Assembly (NCBI RefSeq): GCF_008705135.1
Contig: NZ_CP023694.1
Coordinates: forward strand, 744,001-808,000
DNA: 64,000 nucleotides
From: Streptomyces coeruleorubidus
GTDB lineage: Bacteria > Actinomycetota > Actinomycetes > Streptomycetales > Streptomycetaceae
Reading direction: 5' to 3'
Part shown: one piece after another, positions 21,887 through 32,165 of the stretch
Layout of the letters: the number at the start of each line of letters is the position of its first letter
Position numbering within the stretch: position 1 is the stretch's first letter
Notes under the pieces: model-generated
The model's database searches: none
What the model was told of the DNA's origin: nothing
The model's input: only the letters and a program-made list of their open reading frames with translations
Program-made: the position numbers and the translations under genes

Positions 21887-24800
21887 TCAGTCACTGCTCT
21901 CCATGAAGCTCCAGTAGCCGGAGATCGCGGCATCGCCGATCTCGGGGATCACCACGCCCAGTTTCCGCAGCCGCCGGACCGTCCTGTCGTTGTCGAACTC
22001 CAAGGTCGGCCCCTGTGCGGCCTGCCCTTTCCCGGACTGCTCCTCCAGGTAGGCCTGGTAGGGCAGGATCGGCAGCTCCTGTCCCCGTTCGGTCGCGCGA
22101 CGCAGGCGTCGCAGCCAGTCGGCGAGCGGAAGTTGTTCCGAGTCCGTCCCGTGCACGCGGTCGTAGGCGGCCAGGAACGGGCCCGGTCCGATCCGGCGCG
22201 TGTCGTGAAGGTGGTGGACGCGGCCGGTCCCGTCACTGTCGCGCAGCAGCTCCACGAGGGCGGCGGCGAGGACGTCGACGGGCAGCAGGGTCTCCTCCAG
22301 TTCGGGATGCACCGGATGACAGCCGAGCGCCGCACAGCTGGTGAGCAGCCGGGAGAACATGTCGTCCCGGTTGACCGCACCGGTCGAGGAATGGGCCCAG
22401 ATACGGCCGAGGCGGTGGATGCCACCGCCGGCTCCCCGCTCGAAGGCACGCTCCACCAGCCGGTCGGCCACCCACTTGCTCGCCGCATAACCCCTCCCGA
22501 ACGGATGCCGTTCACCTTCGATCGGCGAATCCTCCGTGACCAGCCGGGGCTTCTGGCCGGGTCGGAACACGCCGAGGGTCGAGAGGTGGTGGAACGCCTT
22601 CGGACGGCCTTCCCCCGCCAGGTGCAGCAGGGTCCGGGTGCCCTCCACGTTGGCGGGCTTCAGCCGTGCGTAGGGCGAGAGGTGATGGACGTACGCGCCG
22701 CTGTGGACGATCGTGTCGATCGTCTCGCGCAGCCGTGCCCAGTCTGTCCGGCCGATGCCGAGACCGGCGACGGCCAGGTCTCCGCGCACGATGTGCAGGC
22801 GTGGATCGTCCACCGTCGCCGTGATGCCGTAGGTGCGCAGGACTCCGGACAGTCGCTCGCGCGCCTCGGAGTCGGTCCGCGCGCGGACGAGGCAGTGCAC
22901 CTGTGCGGTTGTCCTTTGCAGGAGTTCGGACAGGAGGAAGGCTCCGACGAATCCGGTGGCTCCGGTCAGCAGGACCTCGCGCGGGTCGCAGGCTCGCTGA
23001 GGGGCAGAGGTGAAGCGCAGGGCGGGAGCGAGTTCCGCCTCTGTGTCGGGCACCCACGACGTCGTGGTGTCCGGGTCTCCCGCGCGGAGGCGCCTGGCCA
23101 GGCCCGCCGGGGTCGGTGCCTCCAGGAGCGCCGACAGCCTGAAGGGGACGGCCAGGCTCTCACCGATCCGGCTCGCCAGGCGGGTGGCGAGCAGCGAGTG
23201 GCCGCCCAGGGCGAAGAAGTCGTCGTCGACGCCGACCGCAGGCACGGCCAGTACCTCGGCGAACAGGTCACACAGGGCCTGCTCCTCGGGGGTGTCGGGG
23301 GCCCGGCCGCCGCCGGCGGCGGTGGTGAAGTCCGGCTCGGGGAGGGCGCGGCGGTCGAGCTTGCCGTTCGAGGTCAGCGGCAGGGCATCGAGCACCGTGA
23401 ACACGGACGGCACCATGTGGACGGGCACGCGCTCCCGGAGGAAGGACCGCAGCTCGGCCGGATCGACCCCGGAGCCGGCGACGGGTACGACGTAGGCGGC
23501 CAGGCGGGTCTCTCCCCGGTGGTCGTCGCGGGCGAGGACGGCCGCGTGGGCGATCCGGGGGTGCGAGGAGAGGACGGACTCGAGCTCGCCGGGTTCGATG
23601 CGGTGGCCGCGGATCTTGACCTGGTCGTCCGCCCGCCCGGCGAAGACGAGCTGTCCGTCGCGGCGCCATCGGGCCAGGTCGCCGGTGCGGTACATCCTCG
23701 CCCCCGGCGGGCCGTACGGATCGGCGACGAACCGCTGGGCCGTCATGCCCGGGCGGCTCAGATAACCGCGCGCCAGTCCGGCACCGGCCACGTACAGTTC
23801 GCCGGTCACCCCGGGCGGTACCAGCCGCAGCGCCGCGTCCAGGACGTACGCGCGGGTGCCGGGGACCGGCCGGCCGAGGACCGGGTGCGCGGCGGCGTCG
23901 AGCCGCGCCTGGAGCGAGTCGACGGTGCACTCGGTCGGCCCGTACATGTTGTGGGCTGCCAGCCCGTCCACCGCCCGCAGTTCCGTCCAGAGCCGGTCGG
24001 GCAGCTCCTCGCCGCCGAGCACGGCCACGCTCGGCCGCCATCGCCGGTCGGTGAACAGGCCGCGGTCGTACAGGACGCGCATGTACGAGGGCGTGACGTC
24101 GACCGAGTCGATCCGGTGCTGGATCAGCCAGGCCACGAACCGGTCGGCATCCACCCAGGTGGCGGCGTCGGGCACATGCAGCTCGTGACCGGCCGTCAGG
24201 GCGGCGAGCTGGCTCCACGAGGCGTCGAAGGACACCGAGGCGGTCAGCGCGACCCGCAGACCCTGGTCCCCGAGACGTTCGGCCGCCGGTCCGAAGACCT
24301 GGTCCCGGTACTGGGCCGCGACGTTGACCACGCTCGCGTGGCACGCGACGACACCCTTGGGCACCCCGGTCGATCCCGAGGTGTAGATCACGTAAGCCGG
24401 GTGGTCGGGCGACAGCAGGATCACCGGATCACTGTCCGGCAGGCCGTTCAGTTCTTCCGCGGTCTCCGGCGCGTCCAGCAGCAGGGACGGAGTACCCGGA
24501 ATCTGGGCGGTGGTGGTGTTCGTGAGCAGCAGCGCGGGCCGTGCGTCCTCGGCCATGGCCGCGAGACGCGCAGCCGGGTTCTCCGGATCGAGCGGCAGGT
24601 AGGCGGCCCCCGCCTTGAGCACGGCGAGCACCGCCGCGACGAGATCGTGCGATCGGGGCAGGGCGAGGGCGACCACGTCCTCCGGGCCGACGCCGCGCGC
24701 GCCCAATGCGTGAGCGAGCCGGTTCGCCCGCGCGTTCAACTCCCCGTAAGTCAGGGTGGCGCCGTCCGCGACGACGGCCACCGCGTCGGGCGTGGCACGC

Positions 24801-27800
24801 ACCTGTGCCTGGAAGAGCTCCGGAATCGTGCCCGCCGCCACGGGCCGGCCGGCGTCGCCCAGGAGGTCGCGGCGTTCGCTGCCGGACAGGACGTCGATGC
24901 GGCTGATCGGACGGTCCGGGTCCCGGGCGACCGCTTCCAGCAGCCGCACCCAGCGTGCGGCCAGGTCCTCGACCGTGCCGTGGTCGAACAGGTCGGTGGC
25001 GTAGTCGACGGTGCCGTCCAGGCCGAGGCACTCGCCCTGCGCGGAGCGCTTCTCGTAAAGGCCGATGTCCAGGTCGAACTTGGCGGTCTCGGTCGGCACC
25101 AGCAGTCTGGAGGTCTCCAGCCCCGGCAGCCCGAACACCGCGGCCTCGTCGGCGTCGAGGGAGAGCGCGACCTGGAACAGCGGGTGGCGGGCGGGTGACC
25201 GCGTCGGGTTCAGCGCTTCCACGACCTGCTCGAACGGCGCCTCCTGATGCGCGTAGGCGGCCAGTGCGGTGGTGCGGACACGGTCCAGCAGCCGGGTGAA
25301 GGCGGGATCGCCCGAGGTGTCGGTCCGCAGTACGAGCGTGTTGACGAAGAACCCGACCAGGTCGTCCAGGGCCTGGTCGGTACGGCCGGCGATCACGGTG
25401 CCGACCGGCACGTCGGTGCCCGCGCCCAGCTTCGTCAGCAGCGCCGCCAGTCCCGCGTGCAGCACCATGAAGAGGCTCGCTCCCGACCTGCGCGCCAGCT
25501 CGCTCAGCGCCGTGTGCAGCTCCGAGTCGATCCGCAGGCGGACCCGGGCGCCCCTGTGGGACGCGACGGCCGGACGGGGCCGGTCGCAGGGAAGCGTGAG
25601 TTCCTCGGGGAGTCCCGCCAACGCGGCGGACCAGTGGGCCAGTTGGTGGCTGAGGAGGCTGTCGGACTCGTCGGGGTCGCCCAGGATCCGACGCTGCCAC
25701 AGGGCGTAGTCGGTGTACCTGACGGGCAGTGGCTCCCAGGCCGGCTCCTCGCCGTGGCACCGGGCGGTGTAGGCGGTCGCCAGGTCACGGGCCAGCGGGG
25801 CCATGGACCAGCCGTCGGCGGCGATGTGGTGGACCGCGATCACCAGGACGTGCTCGGCGGGCCCCAGCGCGAACAGCTCGGCGCGCAGTGGCGTTTCGAC
25901 GGCCAGGTCGAACGGGTAGCGGACGGCGTCCAGCAATCGCGCGTGCAGCGCCTCCTCGTCGTCCACCTCTGTGACGGGCAGCGGCGTACGGACCGCGGAC
26001 GCGTCCAGGATGCGCTGGAAGGGCTCACCGCCGACGTCGGCGTAGACCGTGCGCAGGCTCTCGTGCCGGCCCACCACATCCCCCAGCGCGCGCTCCAGCG
26101 CTCCCCGGTCGAGCTCGCCCGTCAGGCGCTGCACCAGGGGAATGTTGTAGGTGGCACTGGGTCCTTCGACTCGGTGCAGGAACCACAGCCGCCGCTGCGC
26201 GAACGACAAGGGGGTGAGGTCCGGCCGTTCCTGGACGGTCAGCGCCGGGCGTGCCCCGTCCGCCCGGTCCAGCCGCGCCGCCAGGAGGGCGACCGTGGGT
26301 GCCTCGAACAGCTCGCCCAGGTTCAGTTCCGCCCCGAGCACGGCGCGGATCCGGGACACCAGGCGGAGCGCCAGCAGCGAGTGCCCGCCCGCGTCGAAGA
26401 AGTTCGTGTCCACCCCGGCCCGCGGCAGGCCGAGCGCTTCCGCGAACAGCTCGCACAGCAGTTGTTCCCGCGGCGTGCGCGGTGCCCGCCCGGTCGACGG
26501 GCCGGTGTCGTCGTCCGGGTCCGGCAGGGCGTCGCGGTCGATCTTTCCGTTCGGGGTCAGCGGCAGCTCGTCGAGCATCACGAACGCCGACGGCACCATG
26601 AAGTCGGGCAGCCGCTCGCGCAGGTGCTCACGCAGCGACTGCGGCCGGGTCCCGCTCCCGTCCGCCACGACGTAGGCGACGAGCCTGAGATCGCCCTGCC
26701 GCCGGTGACGGCGGGCGAGCACCGCGCCCTGCGCCACGCCCGGGCACGCGATCAGCGCGGCCTCGACCTCCTCCTGCTCGATACGGAAGCCGCGGATCTT
26801 GACCTGGCGGTCGGCGCGGCCGACGTATTCCAGCTGCCCGTCCGCCCGCCACCGCACCACGTCACCCGTCCGGTACATCCGTGTCCCGGGAGGGCCGTAC
26901 GGGTCGGCGACGAACCGCTCGGCCGTCAGCGCCGGCCGGCGCAGATAGCCGCGTGCCAGGCACACACCGGAGAGGTACAGCTCCCCGGCCGTCCCCACGG
27001 GCACGGGTTGCAGGCTGCCGTTCAGCACGTAGGCACGACTGCCGGAGTGCGGCTCCCCGATCGGCGGGGTCGTGCCGGCGGGCGGCAGCGGCCGGCTCGT
27101 GGTCACGATCGCGGTCGTTTCCGTCGGTCCGTAGACGTTCATGAAGCGACGGCCCGGAGCCCACCGCTGCACCAGCGCCGGCGGCACCGGCTCTCCGCCC
27201 ACCACGAGCGTCGAAACGGCACTGTCCCTCTCGGCCACGACCGCCAGGGCCGACGGCGGCGCGAAGGCATGGGTGATCCGGGCATCGGGGTCGGTGAGGA
27301 CCGACAGCGGATCGGTCCTGGGGGCGAGTACGAGGGTCGCCCCGGTCAGCAGGCTGACGCACATCTCCCACGTGGAGGCGTCGAAGCCGGGCGAGGCCAG
27401 CTGCGAGAACCTGCTGCCTAGGGTGATCCCCAGACGCTCCGCGTGGAAGGCGACCAGGGAGGCGATGCCCGTGTGCGGCACCATCACCCCCTTGGGCCGC
27501 CCTGTCGAGCCCGACGTGTAGATCACGTACGCCGGGTGTCGCGGGTCCACGGCGATGCCGGGGTCGGTGTCCGGCTGCCCCTCCGCCAGCTCGGCCACGG
27601 TCCGCGGACCGTCCAGGACCAAGGCCGGGCGGGCGTCGGCGAGCATGAACTCCCTGCGCGCCGCCGGGTATTCGGGGTCCACCGGCAGATAGGCGGCCCC
27701 GGCCTTGAGTACGGCGAGCTCGGCCACGATCAGGTCCACGGAGCGCGGCAGCACGAGGGCGACGATGTCCTCCGCACCGATCCCACGGGCCGTCAGCGCG

Positions 27801-29353
27801 TGCGCGAGCCGGTTCGCGCGCGCGTTCAGCTCCCCGTACGTCACGGTCATGCCGCCGGACACCACCGCGTTCGCGTCCGGCGCCCGGCGCACCTGCTCCT
27901 CGAACAGCGTCGGCATCGAGACGGGGGGCACGCCCGCCGCGGTGGCGTCCCCCATCGCGAGCAGGTCATGTCGCTCGCCGGCCGCCAGAACATCGAGCCC
28001 GCCGACCGGGAGATCGGGGTCCGAGTCGGCCATGTCCGCGAGGAAGTCGAGCAACCGCCGCTGGGTTTCCGCGAGTTCGTCGGCGCCGGGCGCGCCGGGT
28101 GGAGCGTGCAGTCTCATGTGCGGGCCGGAGCCGTCCCGGCGGTCCCACACCATGATCATCAGGTCGGCGGCCAGCGGGAAGGAGAGGTTGTGCGCCGTGC
28201 ACGTGTGGCCCGCGAAGGAGATGTCGTAGTCGAACCCGATGAGGTTGACCATCGGCGAGAACGCCACACCCGGACCACGGGTCAGGTCGAGGTCGCGGTG
28301 CAGGTCCTCAGCACGGTAGCGCTGGTGCTCCACCGCTTCGCGCATCCGATGGTCGACCTGGGCGAGCAGCTCCCGCAGCGGCATGTCGGGCCGGACGGTG
28401 AGGCGTACGGGAACGCTGTTGGCCAGCATCCCCGGCGTCGCACGGGAGGCCTCCCCCACCCGACCGGCCACGGTCAGGCCGACCACGACGTCCCGCGCGC
28501 CCGTCAGACGATGCGTGTACAGCGCCACGGCGGCGAACACGAAACGGAAGCGGGAGACGCCGGCGCGCGTGGCCGCCGCCTTCAGTACCTGCGGGCGCGG
28601 CAGCGGAAGCAGGTCCGTTCGCGGAACGGGCCCGTGCGCCGAATCGGCGGAGGACGCCGCTTGCGGGCGCGTCCATCCCGCCAACTGCCGCATCCAGTAC
28701 GCACGGTCCTCGGCACGCTCCTGGGACTCGTGGTAGTCCCGGTCGGCCTGGACCAGCGCGGACAACGGGCCGAAGGGACAGGGGCCGGCCTTGTCCCCTT
28801 GGACCAGGGCCGTGTAGACCTCGGCGACCCGCCTGGCCACGAGCGCGTAGCCGAAGGCGTCCACGGCGGCGTGGTGGTAGGTGTGGTACCACCAGAACCG
28901 GTCAGGGGCCAGCCGGAACAGCGCGTAGCTGAACAGTGGTCCGGAGGCCAGGTCCATGGGCCGGGCCAGGTCGGCGGCGATCCACGCGCGGCCGGCCGCC
29001 TCCGGGTCGGGCTCGTCGCTGACGTCGACGAACGAGAGCGACCAGGGCACTTCGCGCTCCAGGATCTGCACCGGGCCGTCTTCGCCGGGCACGAGGCGTA
29101 CCCGCAGCGCGTCGGTCTCGGCGACGACCTGACGCAGTGCCACCTCGAAGAGGGGTGGATCGACCGGTCCGTGGATCTCCAGGTACTCGCCCAGGCGCAA
29201 GGCCGGGCTCACGTCCGGGGAATGCTGCTCGGCGAGCCAGACCTCGCGCTGTCCCGCGGTCACCGGAAGGATCTCGGCCGGCGTATCGGGTGTCTGGTCC
29301 CGGGTCTGCGTCTGGTCATCGACATGGTGTGCGGGAAGCTGACGACGGGACAA
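21887..29353 (-). CDS. Two-module NRPS with terminal reductase (C-A-PCP-C-A-PCP-R)
   Basis: A 2488-residue megasynthase. C1 has HHAAVDAFG (about residue 162), close to starter-type C domains. A1 has [13 protein letters not shown] (about 614) and pocket residues I read as DAWFVGVAI plus Lys, nearest to Leu-type codes. PCP1 has GGHSLLALR (about 991). C2 has the canonical HHIAADGWS (about 1177). A2 has [13 protein letters not shown] (about 1657) and pocket DASDVGMVD plus Lys, whose two inner Asp residues resemble Arg-activating domains. PCP2 has GGHSLLATR (about 2050). The reductase has [14 protein letters not shown] (about 2133) and YAASK. There is no thioesterase, so release as an aldehyde or alcohol is predicted. 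The start is TTG with AGGAGG seven bases upstream. Confidence 0.93.
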   Translation of the reverse strand: MSRRQLPAHHVDDQTQTRDQTPDTPAEILPVTAGQREVWLAEQHSPDVSPALRLGEYLEIHGPVDPPLFEVALRQVVAETDALRVRLVPGEDGPVQILEREVPWSLSFVDVSDEPDPEAAGRAWIAADLARPMDLASGPLFSYALFRLAPDRFWWYHTYHHAAVDAFGYALVARRVAEVYTALVQGDKAGPCPFGPLSALVQADRDYHESQERAEDRAYWMRQLAGWTRPQAASSADSAHGPVPRTDLLPLPRPQVLKAAATRAGVSRFRFVFAAVALYTHRLTGARDVVVGLTVAGRVGEASRATPGMLANSVPVRLTVRPDMPLRELLAQVDHRMREAVEHQRYRAEDLHRDLDLTRGPGVAFSPMVNLIGFDYDISFAGHTCTAHNLSFPLAADLMIMVWDRRDGSGPHMRLHAPPGAPGADELAETQRRLLDFLADMADSDPDLPVGGLDVLAAGERHDLLAMGDATAAGVPPVSMPTLFEEQVRRAPDANAVVSGGMTVTYGELNARANRLAHALTARGIGAEDIVALVLPRSVDLIVAELAVLKAGAAYLPVDPEYPAARREFMLADARPALVLDGPRTVAELAEGQPDTDPGIAVDPRHPAYVIYTSGSTGRPKGVMVPHTGIASLVAFHAERLGITLGSRFSQLASPGFDASTWEMCVSLLTGATLVLAPRTDPLSVLTDPDARITHAFAPPSALAVVAERDSAVSTLVVGGEPVPPALVQRWAPGRRFMNVYGPTETTAIVTTSRPLPPAGTTPPIGEPHSGSRAYVLNGSLQPVPVGTAGELYLSGVCLARGYLRRPALTAERFVADPYGPPGTRMYRTGDVVRWRADGQLEYVGRADRQVKIRGFRIEQEEVEAALIACPGVAQGAVLARRHRRQGDLRLVAYVVADGSGTRPQSLREHLRERLPDFMVPSAFVMLDELPLTPNGKIDRDALPDPDDDTGPSTGRAPRTPREQLLCELFAEALGLPRAGVDTNFFDAGGHSLLALRLVSRIRAVLGAELNLGELFEAPTVALLAARLDRADGARPALTVQERPDLTPLSFAQRRLWFLHRVEGPSATYNIPLVQRLTGELDRGALERALGDVVGRHESLRTVYADVGGEPFQRILDASAVRTPLPVTEVDDEEALHARLLDAVRYPFDLAVETPLRAELFALGPAEHVLVIAVHHIAADGWSMAPLARDLATAYTARCHGEEPAWEPLPVRYTDYALWQRRILGDPDESDSLLSHQLAHWSAALAGLPEELTLPCDRPRPAVASHRGARVRLRIDSELHTALSELARRSGASLFMVLHAGLAALLTKLGAGTDVPVGTVIAGRTDQALDDLVGFFVNTLVLRTDTSGDPAFTRLLDRVRTTALAAYAHQEAPFEQVVEALNPTRSPARHPLFQVALSLDADEAAVFGLPGLETSRLLVPTETAKFDLDIGLYEKRSAQGECLGLDGTVDYATDLFDHGTVEDLAARWVRLLEAVARDPDRPISRIDVLSGSERRDLLGDAGRPVAAGTIPELFQAQVRATPDAVAVVADGATLTYGELNARANRLAHALGARGVGPEDVVALALPRSHDLVAAVLAVLKAGAAYLPLDPENPAARLAAMAEDARPALLLTNTTTAQIPGTPSLLLDAPETAEELNGLPDSDPVILLSPDHPAYVIYTSGSTGVPKGVVACHASVVNVAAQYRDQVFGPAAERLGDQGLRVALTASVSFDASWSQLAALTAGHELHVPDAATWVDADRFVAWLIQHRIDSVDVTPSYMRVLYDRGLFTDRRWRPSVAVLGGEELPDRLWTELRAVDGLAAHNMYGPTECTVDSLQARLDAAAHPVLGRPVPGTRAYVLDAALRLVPPGVTGELYVAGAGLARGYLSRPGMTAQRFVADPYGPPGARMYRTGDLARWRRDGQLVFAGRADDQVKIRGHRIEPGELESVLSSHPRIAHAAVLARDDHRGETRLAAYVVPVAGSGVDPAELRSFLRERVPVHMVPSVFTVLDALPLTSNGKLDRRALPEPDFTTAAGGGRAPDTPEEQALCDLFAEVLAVPAVGVDDDFFALGGHSLLATRLASRIGESLAVPFRLSALLEAPTPAGLARRLRAGDPDTTTSWVPDTEAELAPALRFTSAPQRACDPREVLLTGATGFVGAFLLSELLQRTTAQVHCLVRARTDSEARERLSGVLRTYGITATVDDPRLHIVRGDLAVAGLGIGRTDWARLRETIDTIVHSGAYVHHLSPYARLKPANVEGTRTLLHLAGEGRPKAFHHLSTLGVFRPGQKPRLVTEDSPIEGERHPFGRGYAASKWVADRLVERAFERGAGGGIHRLGRIWAHSSTGAVNRDDMFSRLLTSCAALGCHPVHPELEETLLPVDVLAAALVELLRDSDGTGRVHHLHDTRRIGPGPFLAAYDRVHGTDSEQLPLADWLRRLRRATERGQELPILPYQAYLEEQSGKGQAAQGPTLEFDNDRTVRRLRKLGVVIPEIGDAAISGYWSFMESSD

Positions 29354-29360
29354 CTAGGAA

Positions 29361-29366
29361 CCTCCT
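29361..29366 (-). promoter_or_regulatory. Consensus ribosome site that fixes a TTG start
   Basis: AGGAGG on the minus strand stands seven bases before TTG 29353 of the NRPS. The full Shine-Dalgarno match outweighs the rare start codon. Confidence 0.85.
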
Positions 29367-29593
29367 GTGGTGCCGGCGCCCCCTGATCACGACCGGCCTT
29401 CGCCAGATCACCCATCGTGACACCTACCAGGGCATTTCCCGCGTCCGGAGCAAAATAGCCACCCGAAGGAATGACGGGCCGCGCACTACGCGCCACTGTC
29501 GCGATGAGTTCCGGCCGCGTCTTGGGTCTGTCCTGGTGAGCGGCGTATGACGCCGTACGACGCTGCCCGGCACGAGCCACCGCGGAGGACACC

Positions 29594-30376
29594 ATGACCA
29601 CCACGCCGAGTGACCCCACCACCCCACTGCCCGGCCGCCCGCCCGTCGCCGAGCTGGCCACCTGGCAGGACGCGCGGGACGAGCTCCTGGTCCGCGAGAA
29701 GGCCCACACCCGCGAGGGCGACGCCCTCGCCGCGGCCCGCCGCCGGCTGCCGATGGTGGAGTTCGACGGGACGGTCGAGGTCGTCGGGCCCGACGGTCCG
29801 GTCCCGTTCCTCGACCTGTTCCAGGGCCGCGACGAGCTCGTGGTCTACAAGCACATGTGGTACGACGGCGCGCCGCACCAGGGGCAGTGCGAGGGCTGTA
29901 CCACCACGGCCTGGCATCTGAAGGACGCCGTCTACCTCAACGCCCGCGGCGTCTCGTTCGCGGTCCTGACCACGGGCCGGTGGGAGGAGGTGGCCTCCTA
30001 CGTCGAGTTCATGGGCTACACGCAGCCCTGGTACTCGGTGCGCGACGTGGACGCGCCGGTCGGCGGCGACATGGGTTACCTCACCTGCTTCCTGCGCGAC
30101 GGCGACCGCGTGTTCCTCACCTACTCCACGACGGGCCGTGGCAACGAGCGGGTCAACGGCTCCCTCGGCCTGCTCGACATGACGCCCTACGGCCGCGGCG
30201 AGGCGTGGGAGGACAACCCCGAGGGCCGGCCCGAGGGGCACAGCCCGTGCTGGTACTGGCGCTCGGACGCGGAAGGTAATGCCACCTGGGGCCCGACCAG
30301 CCGCCCCGTACCGCAGTGGACGCGCCCCGGCGCGACCCCCGTGGAGACCCTGGGCCGGCAGGGCCACCACCACTGA
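29594..30376 (+). CDS. DUF899 thioredoxin-like protein
   Basis: A 260-residue protein of the DUF899 family, a thioredoxin-fold group common in actinomycetes. Seen: LLVREKAHTREGDALAAARR, VPFLDLFQGRDELVVYKHMW, then GQCEGCTTTAWHL, whose CxxC sits at the thioredoxin active-site position, and the C-terminal DMTPYGRGEAWEDNPEG with CWYWR. Function is unproven; redox or stress roles are suggested only by the fold. GGAGGA five bases before the ATG sets the start. It is divergent from the NRPS gene, separated by 240 bases that hold no other gene I can see. Confidence 0.9.
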   Translation: MTTTPSDPTTPLPGRPPVAELATWQDARDELLVREKAHTREGDALAAARRRLPMVEFDGTVEVVGPDGPVPFLDLFQGRDELVVYKHMWYDGAPHQGQCEGCTTTAWHLKDAVYLNARGVSFAVLTTGRWEEVASYVEFMGYTQPWYSVRDVDAPVGGDMGYLTCFLRDGDRVFLTYSTTGRGNERVNGSLGLLDMTPYGRGEAWEDNPEGRPEGHSPCWYWRSDAEGNATWGPTSRPVPQWTRPGATPVETLGRQGHHH

Positions 30377-30487
30377 CGCGCCTTCGCCGAGCGGCGCAGC
30401 CCCACGGAGGCGCCGCGAGAGCCGCCCACCGGGCCAGGTCGAGGTCGCCATGTCCGAGGAGCGAGCGGGTGCCGCCACCCCGGCGAC

Positions 30488-31381
30488 TCATCGCCGGCTT
30501 CCCCGGGCTCGTTCGCGGAAGGCTGCCGGAGTCTCCCCGGCCCGATCCCGGAAGAAGCGGGTGAACGACGTGGCGCCGGGGAAGCCGACCCGCTCGCCGA
30601 CGGCGGCGGCGGACAGGTCGGTGTGCACCAGCAGGCGCTTGGCCTCCAGGAGCACCCGGTCGTCGATCAGGCGCTTGGCACCGGACCCGGTCACGGCCCG
30701 GGTCGCGCGCGTGAGGGTGCGCACGCTGTAGCCGAGTCGCCGGGCGTACTCCTCCACCCGGTGACTTCGGGCGAAGTCCCGCTCCACGGCCTGCCGGAAG
30801 CGCCGGTAAGCCTCGCTCCCCGCCTCGTCGCCGTCCTGGGCGCCGTGCAGGTGGGCCAGGCGCAGCACGAGGACGGCGAGCAGGTGCCGGACGACCTCGA
30901 TATGCACGTCCAAGGGCAGTTCGGCGAGTCGGTCGTACTCGCTCTCCAGCAGGTCCAGGACGCGCCGGAGCGCTTGCTGTTGATCCTCGTCCCGGGGAAC
31001 GAGCGGCTGCCGCGGGGCCGGCTGGTCGACACGGGCGGCCTCGACCATGGGGCCGCCGAGGAAGCCGGAAGGGAAGAGCACGACGGTGCCCCGGGCTTCG
31101 GCGAGGTCGGTGCCGAACTGAAGGATCTGGCCGGGCCGTGCCCAGAGCCAGTCGCCCTCGGACAGCGTGTGGTCGGTGAAGTCCAGCGAGCAGCGCAACG
31201 CTCCGGAGCGCACCGTGATCAGGTGGTGGAAGGCGGGGCGCAGGGGGGCGAAGGCGTCGACTCCGTGGCCGTGCGCCCGGCCGAGCAGCCCGGCGAAGTC
31301 CAGCACGGCGACTCCGGACGGGGCCCCGACGGAGGGCCGGAACGGGAGGTCGGTGACATCTTCGTGTCCGTTTCTGTTCAT
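30488..31381 (-). CDS. AraC-family transcriptional regulator, likely for the vdc operon
   Basis: A 297-residue regulator. The N-terminal cupin-like sensor half (HHLITVRSGALRCSLDFTDH, GDWLWARPGQILQFG) is followed by the C-terminal double helix-turn-helix: HRVEEYARRLGYSVRTLTRA and AAAVGERVGFPGATSFTRFF, ending with the typical GETPAAFRERAR. It is divergent from vdcB with 128 bases between the starts, the usual layout for a local activator. The inducer would then be an aromatic acid such as vanillate; this is inference from position. Confidence 0.9.
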   Translation of the reverse strand: MNRNGHEDVTDLPFRPSVGAPSGVAVLDFAGLLGRAHGHGVDAFAPLRPAFHHLITVRSGALRCSLDFTDHTLSEGDWLWARPGQILQFGTDLAEARGTVVLFPSGFLGGPMVEAARVDQPAPRQPLVPRDEDQQQALRRVLDLLESEYDRLAELPLDVHIEVVRHLLAVLVLRLAHLHGAQDGDEAGSEAYRRFRQAVERDFARSHRVEEYARRLGYSVRTLTRATRAVTGSGAKRLIDDRVLLEAKRLLVHTDLSAAAVGERVGFPGATSFTRFFRDRAGETPAAFRERARGSRR

Positions 31382-31509
31382 GGCCTGTCGCCAGGATATG
31401 GGCTTGGTCCAGTGGCCCGCACCTAGCGTGGAGTGGTCGGAGGCGAGCGGTGACCGAAAATGACAGGTGCGGTCATCGTCGCCGAATCCGTGCGAGGGAG
31501 CTGACCGCT

Positions 31510-32100
31510 GTGCGACTGATCGTGGGAATGACGGGCGCGACGGGTGCCGCCTTCGGCGTCCGTCTGCTGGAGAACCTGCGCGAACTGCCCGAGGTGGAGA
31601 CCCACCTGGTGCTCACCCGCTGGGCGCGCACCACCATCGAGCTGGAGACCGGGCTCTCCGTCGCCGACGTCAGCGCACTGGCCGACGTCACACACCATCC
31701 CGAGGACCAGGGCGCCACCATCTCCTCGGGGTCCTTCACGACCGGCGGCATGGTGATCGTGCCCTGCTCGATGAAGACACTGGCCGGCATCCGGGCCGGT
31801 TACGCCGAGGGGCTGGTGGGCCGCGCCGCGGACGTGGTCCTCAAGGAGCGCCGGAAGCTCGTCCTCGTCCCGCGGGAGACCCCACTGAGCGAGATCCACC
31901 TGGAGAACATGCTCGCCCTGACCCGGCTCGGCGCGCAGATGGTGCCGCCGATGCCCGCGTTCTACAACCACCCGGCCTCCGTCGACGACATCGTCGACCA
32001 CATCACCGCCCGCGTCCTCGACCAGTTCGAGCTGCCCGCGCCCGCCGCCAAGCGCTGGGAGGGCATGCGCGCCGCCCGCGCCCTCAGGACCGCGGTCTGA
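31510..32100 (+). CDS. vdcB: UbiX-like flavin prenyltransferase, vanillate decarboxylase subunit VdcB
   Basis: A 196-residue UbiX/Pad1-family protein. MRLIVGMTGATGAAFGVRLL is the flavin-binding start, SSGSFTTGGMVIVPCSMKTLA the phosphate/flavin loop and RRKLVLVPRETPLSEIHLEN the conserved central block. Such enzymes prenylate FMN to make the cofactor for UbiD-type decarboxylases. The start is GTG 31510, behind GGGAG. The order UbiX-UbiD-small protein and the sizes (196, 474 and 81 residues) match the vdcBCD vanillate decarboxylase operon described in Streptomyces, which turns vanillate into guaiacol. Menaquinone-type UbiX is less likely because of the neighbours. Confidence 0.92.
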   Translation: MRLIVGMTGATGAAFGVRLLENLRELPEVETHLVLTRWARTTIELETGLSVADVSALADVTHHPEDQGATISSGSFTTGGMVIVPCSMKTLAGIRAGYAEGLVGRAADVVLKERRKLVLVPRETPLSEIHLENMLALTRLGAQMVPPMPAFYNHPASVDDIVDHITARVLDQFELPAPAAKRWEGMRAARALRTAV

Positions 32101-32165
32101 GCGCCGCCCTCCACACGCACCGCTGTGGGACCCAACACACCGCTGTAGACAAGGACATCTCCGCC

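Noticed and set aside
21827..25198. A very long open frame on the plus strand opposite the NRPS
   Set aside because: It is a codon-bias mirror of the GC-rich NRPS frame. The protein is Arg/Gly/Val-rich without recognisable domains, and there is no ribosome site.
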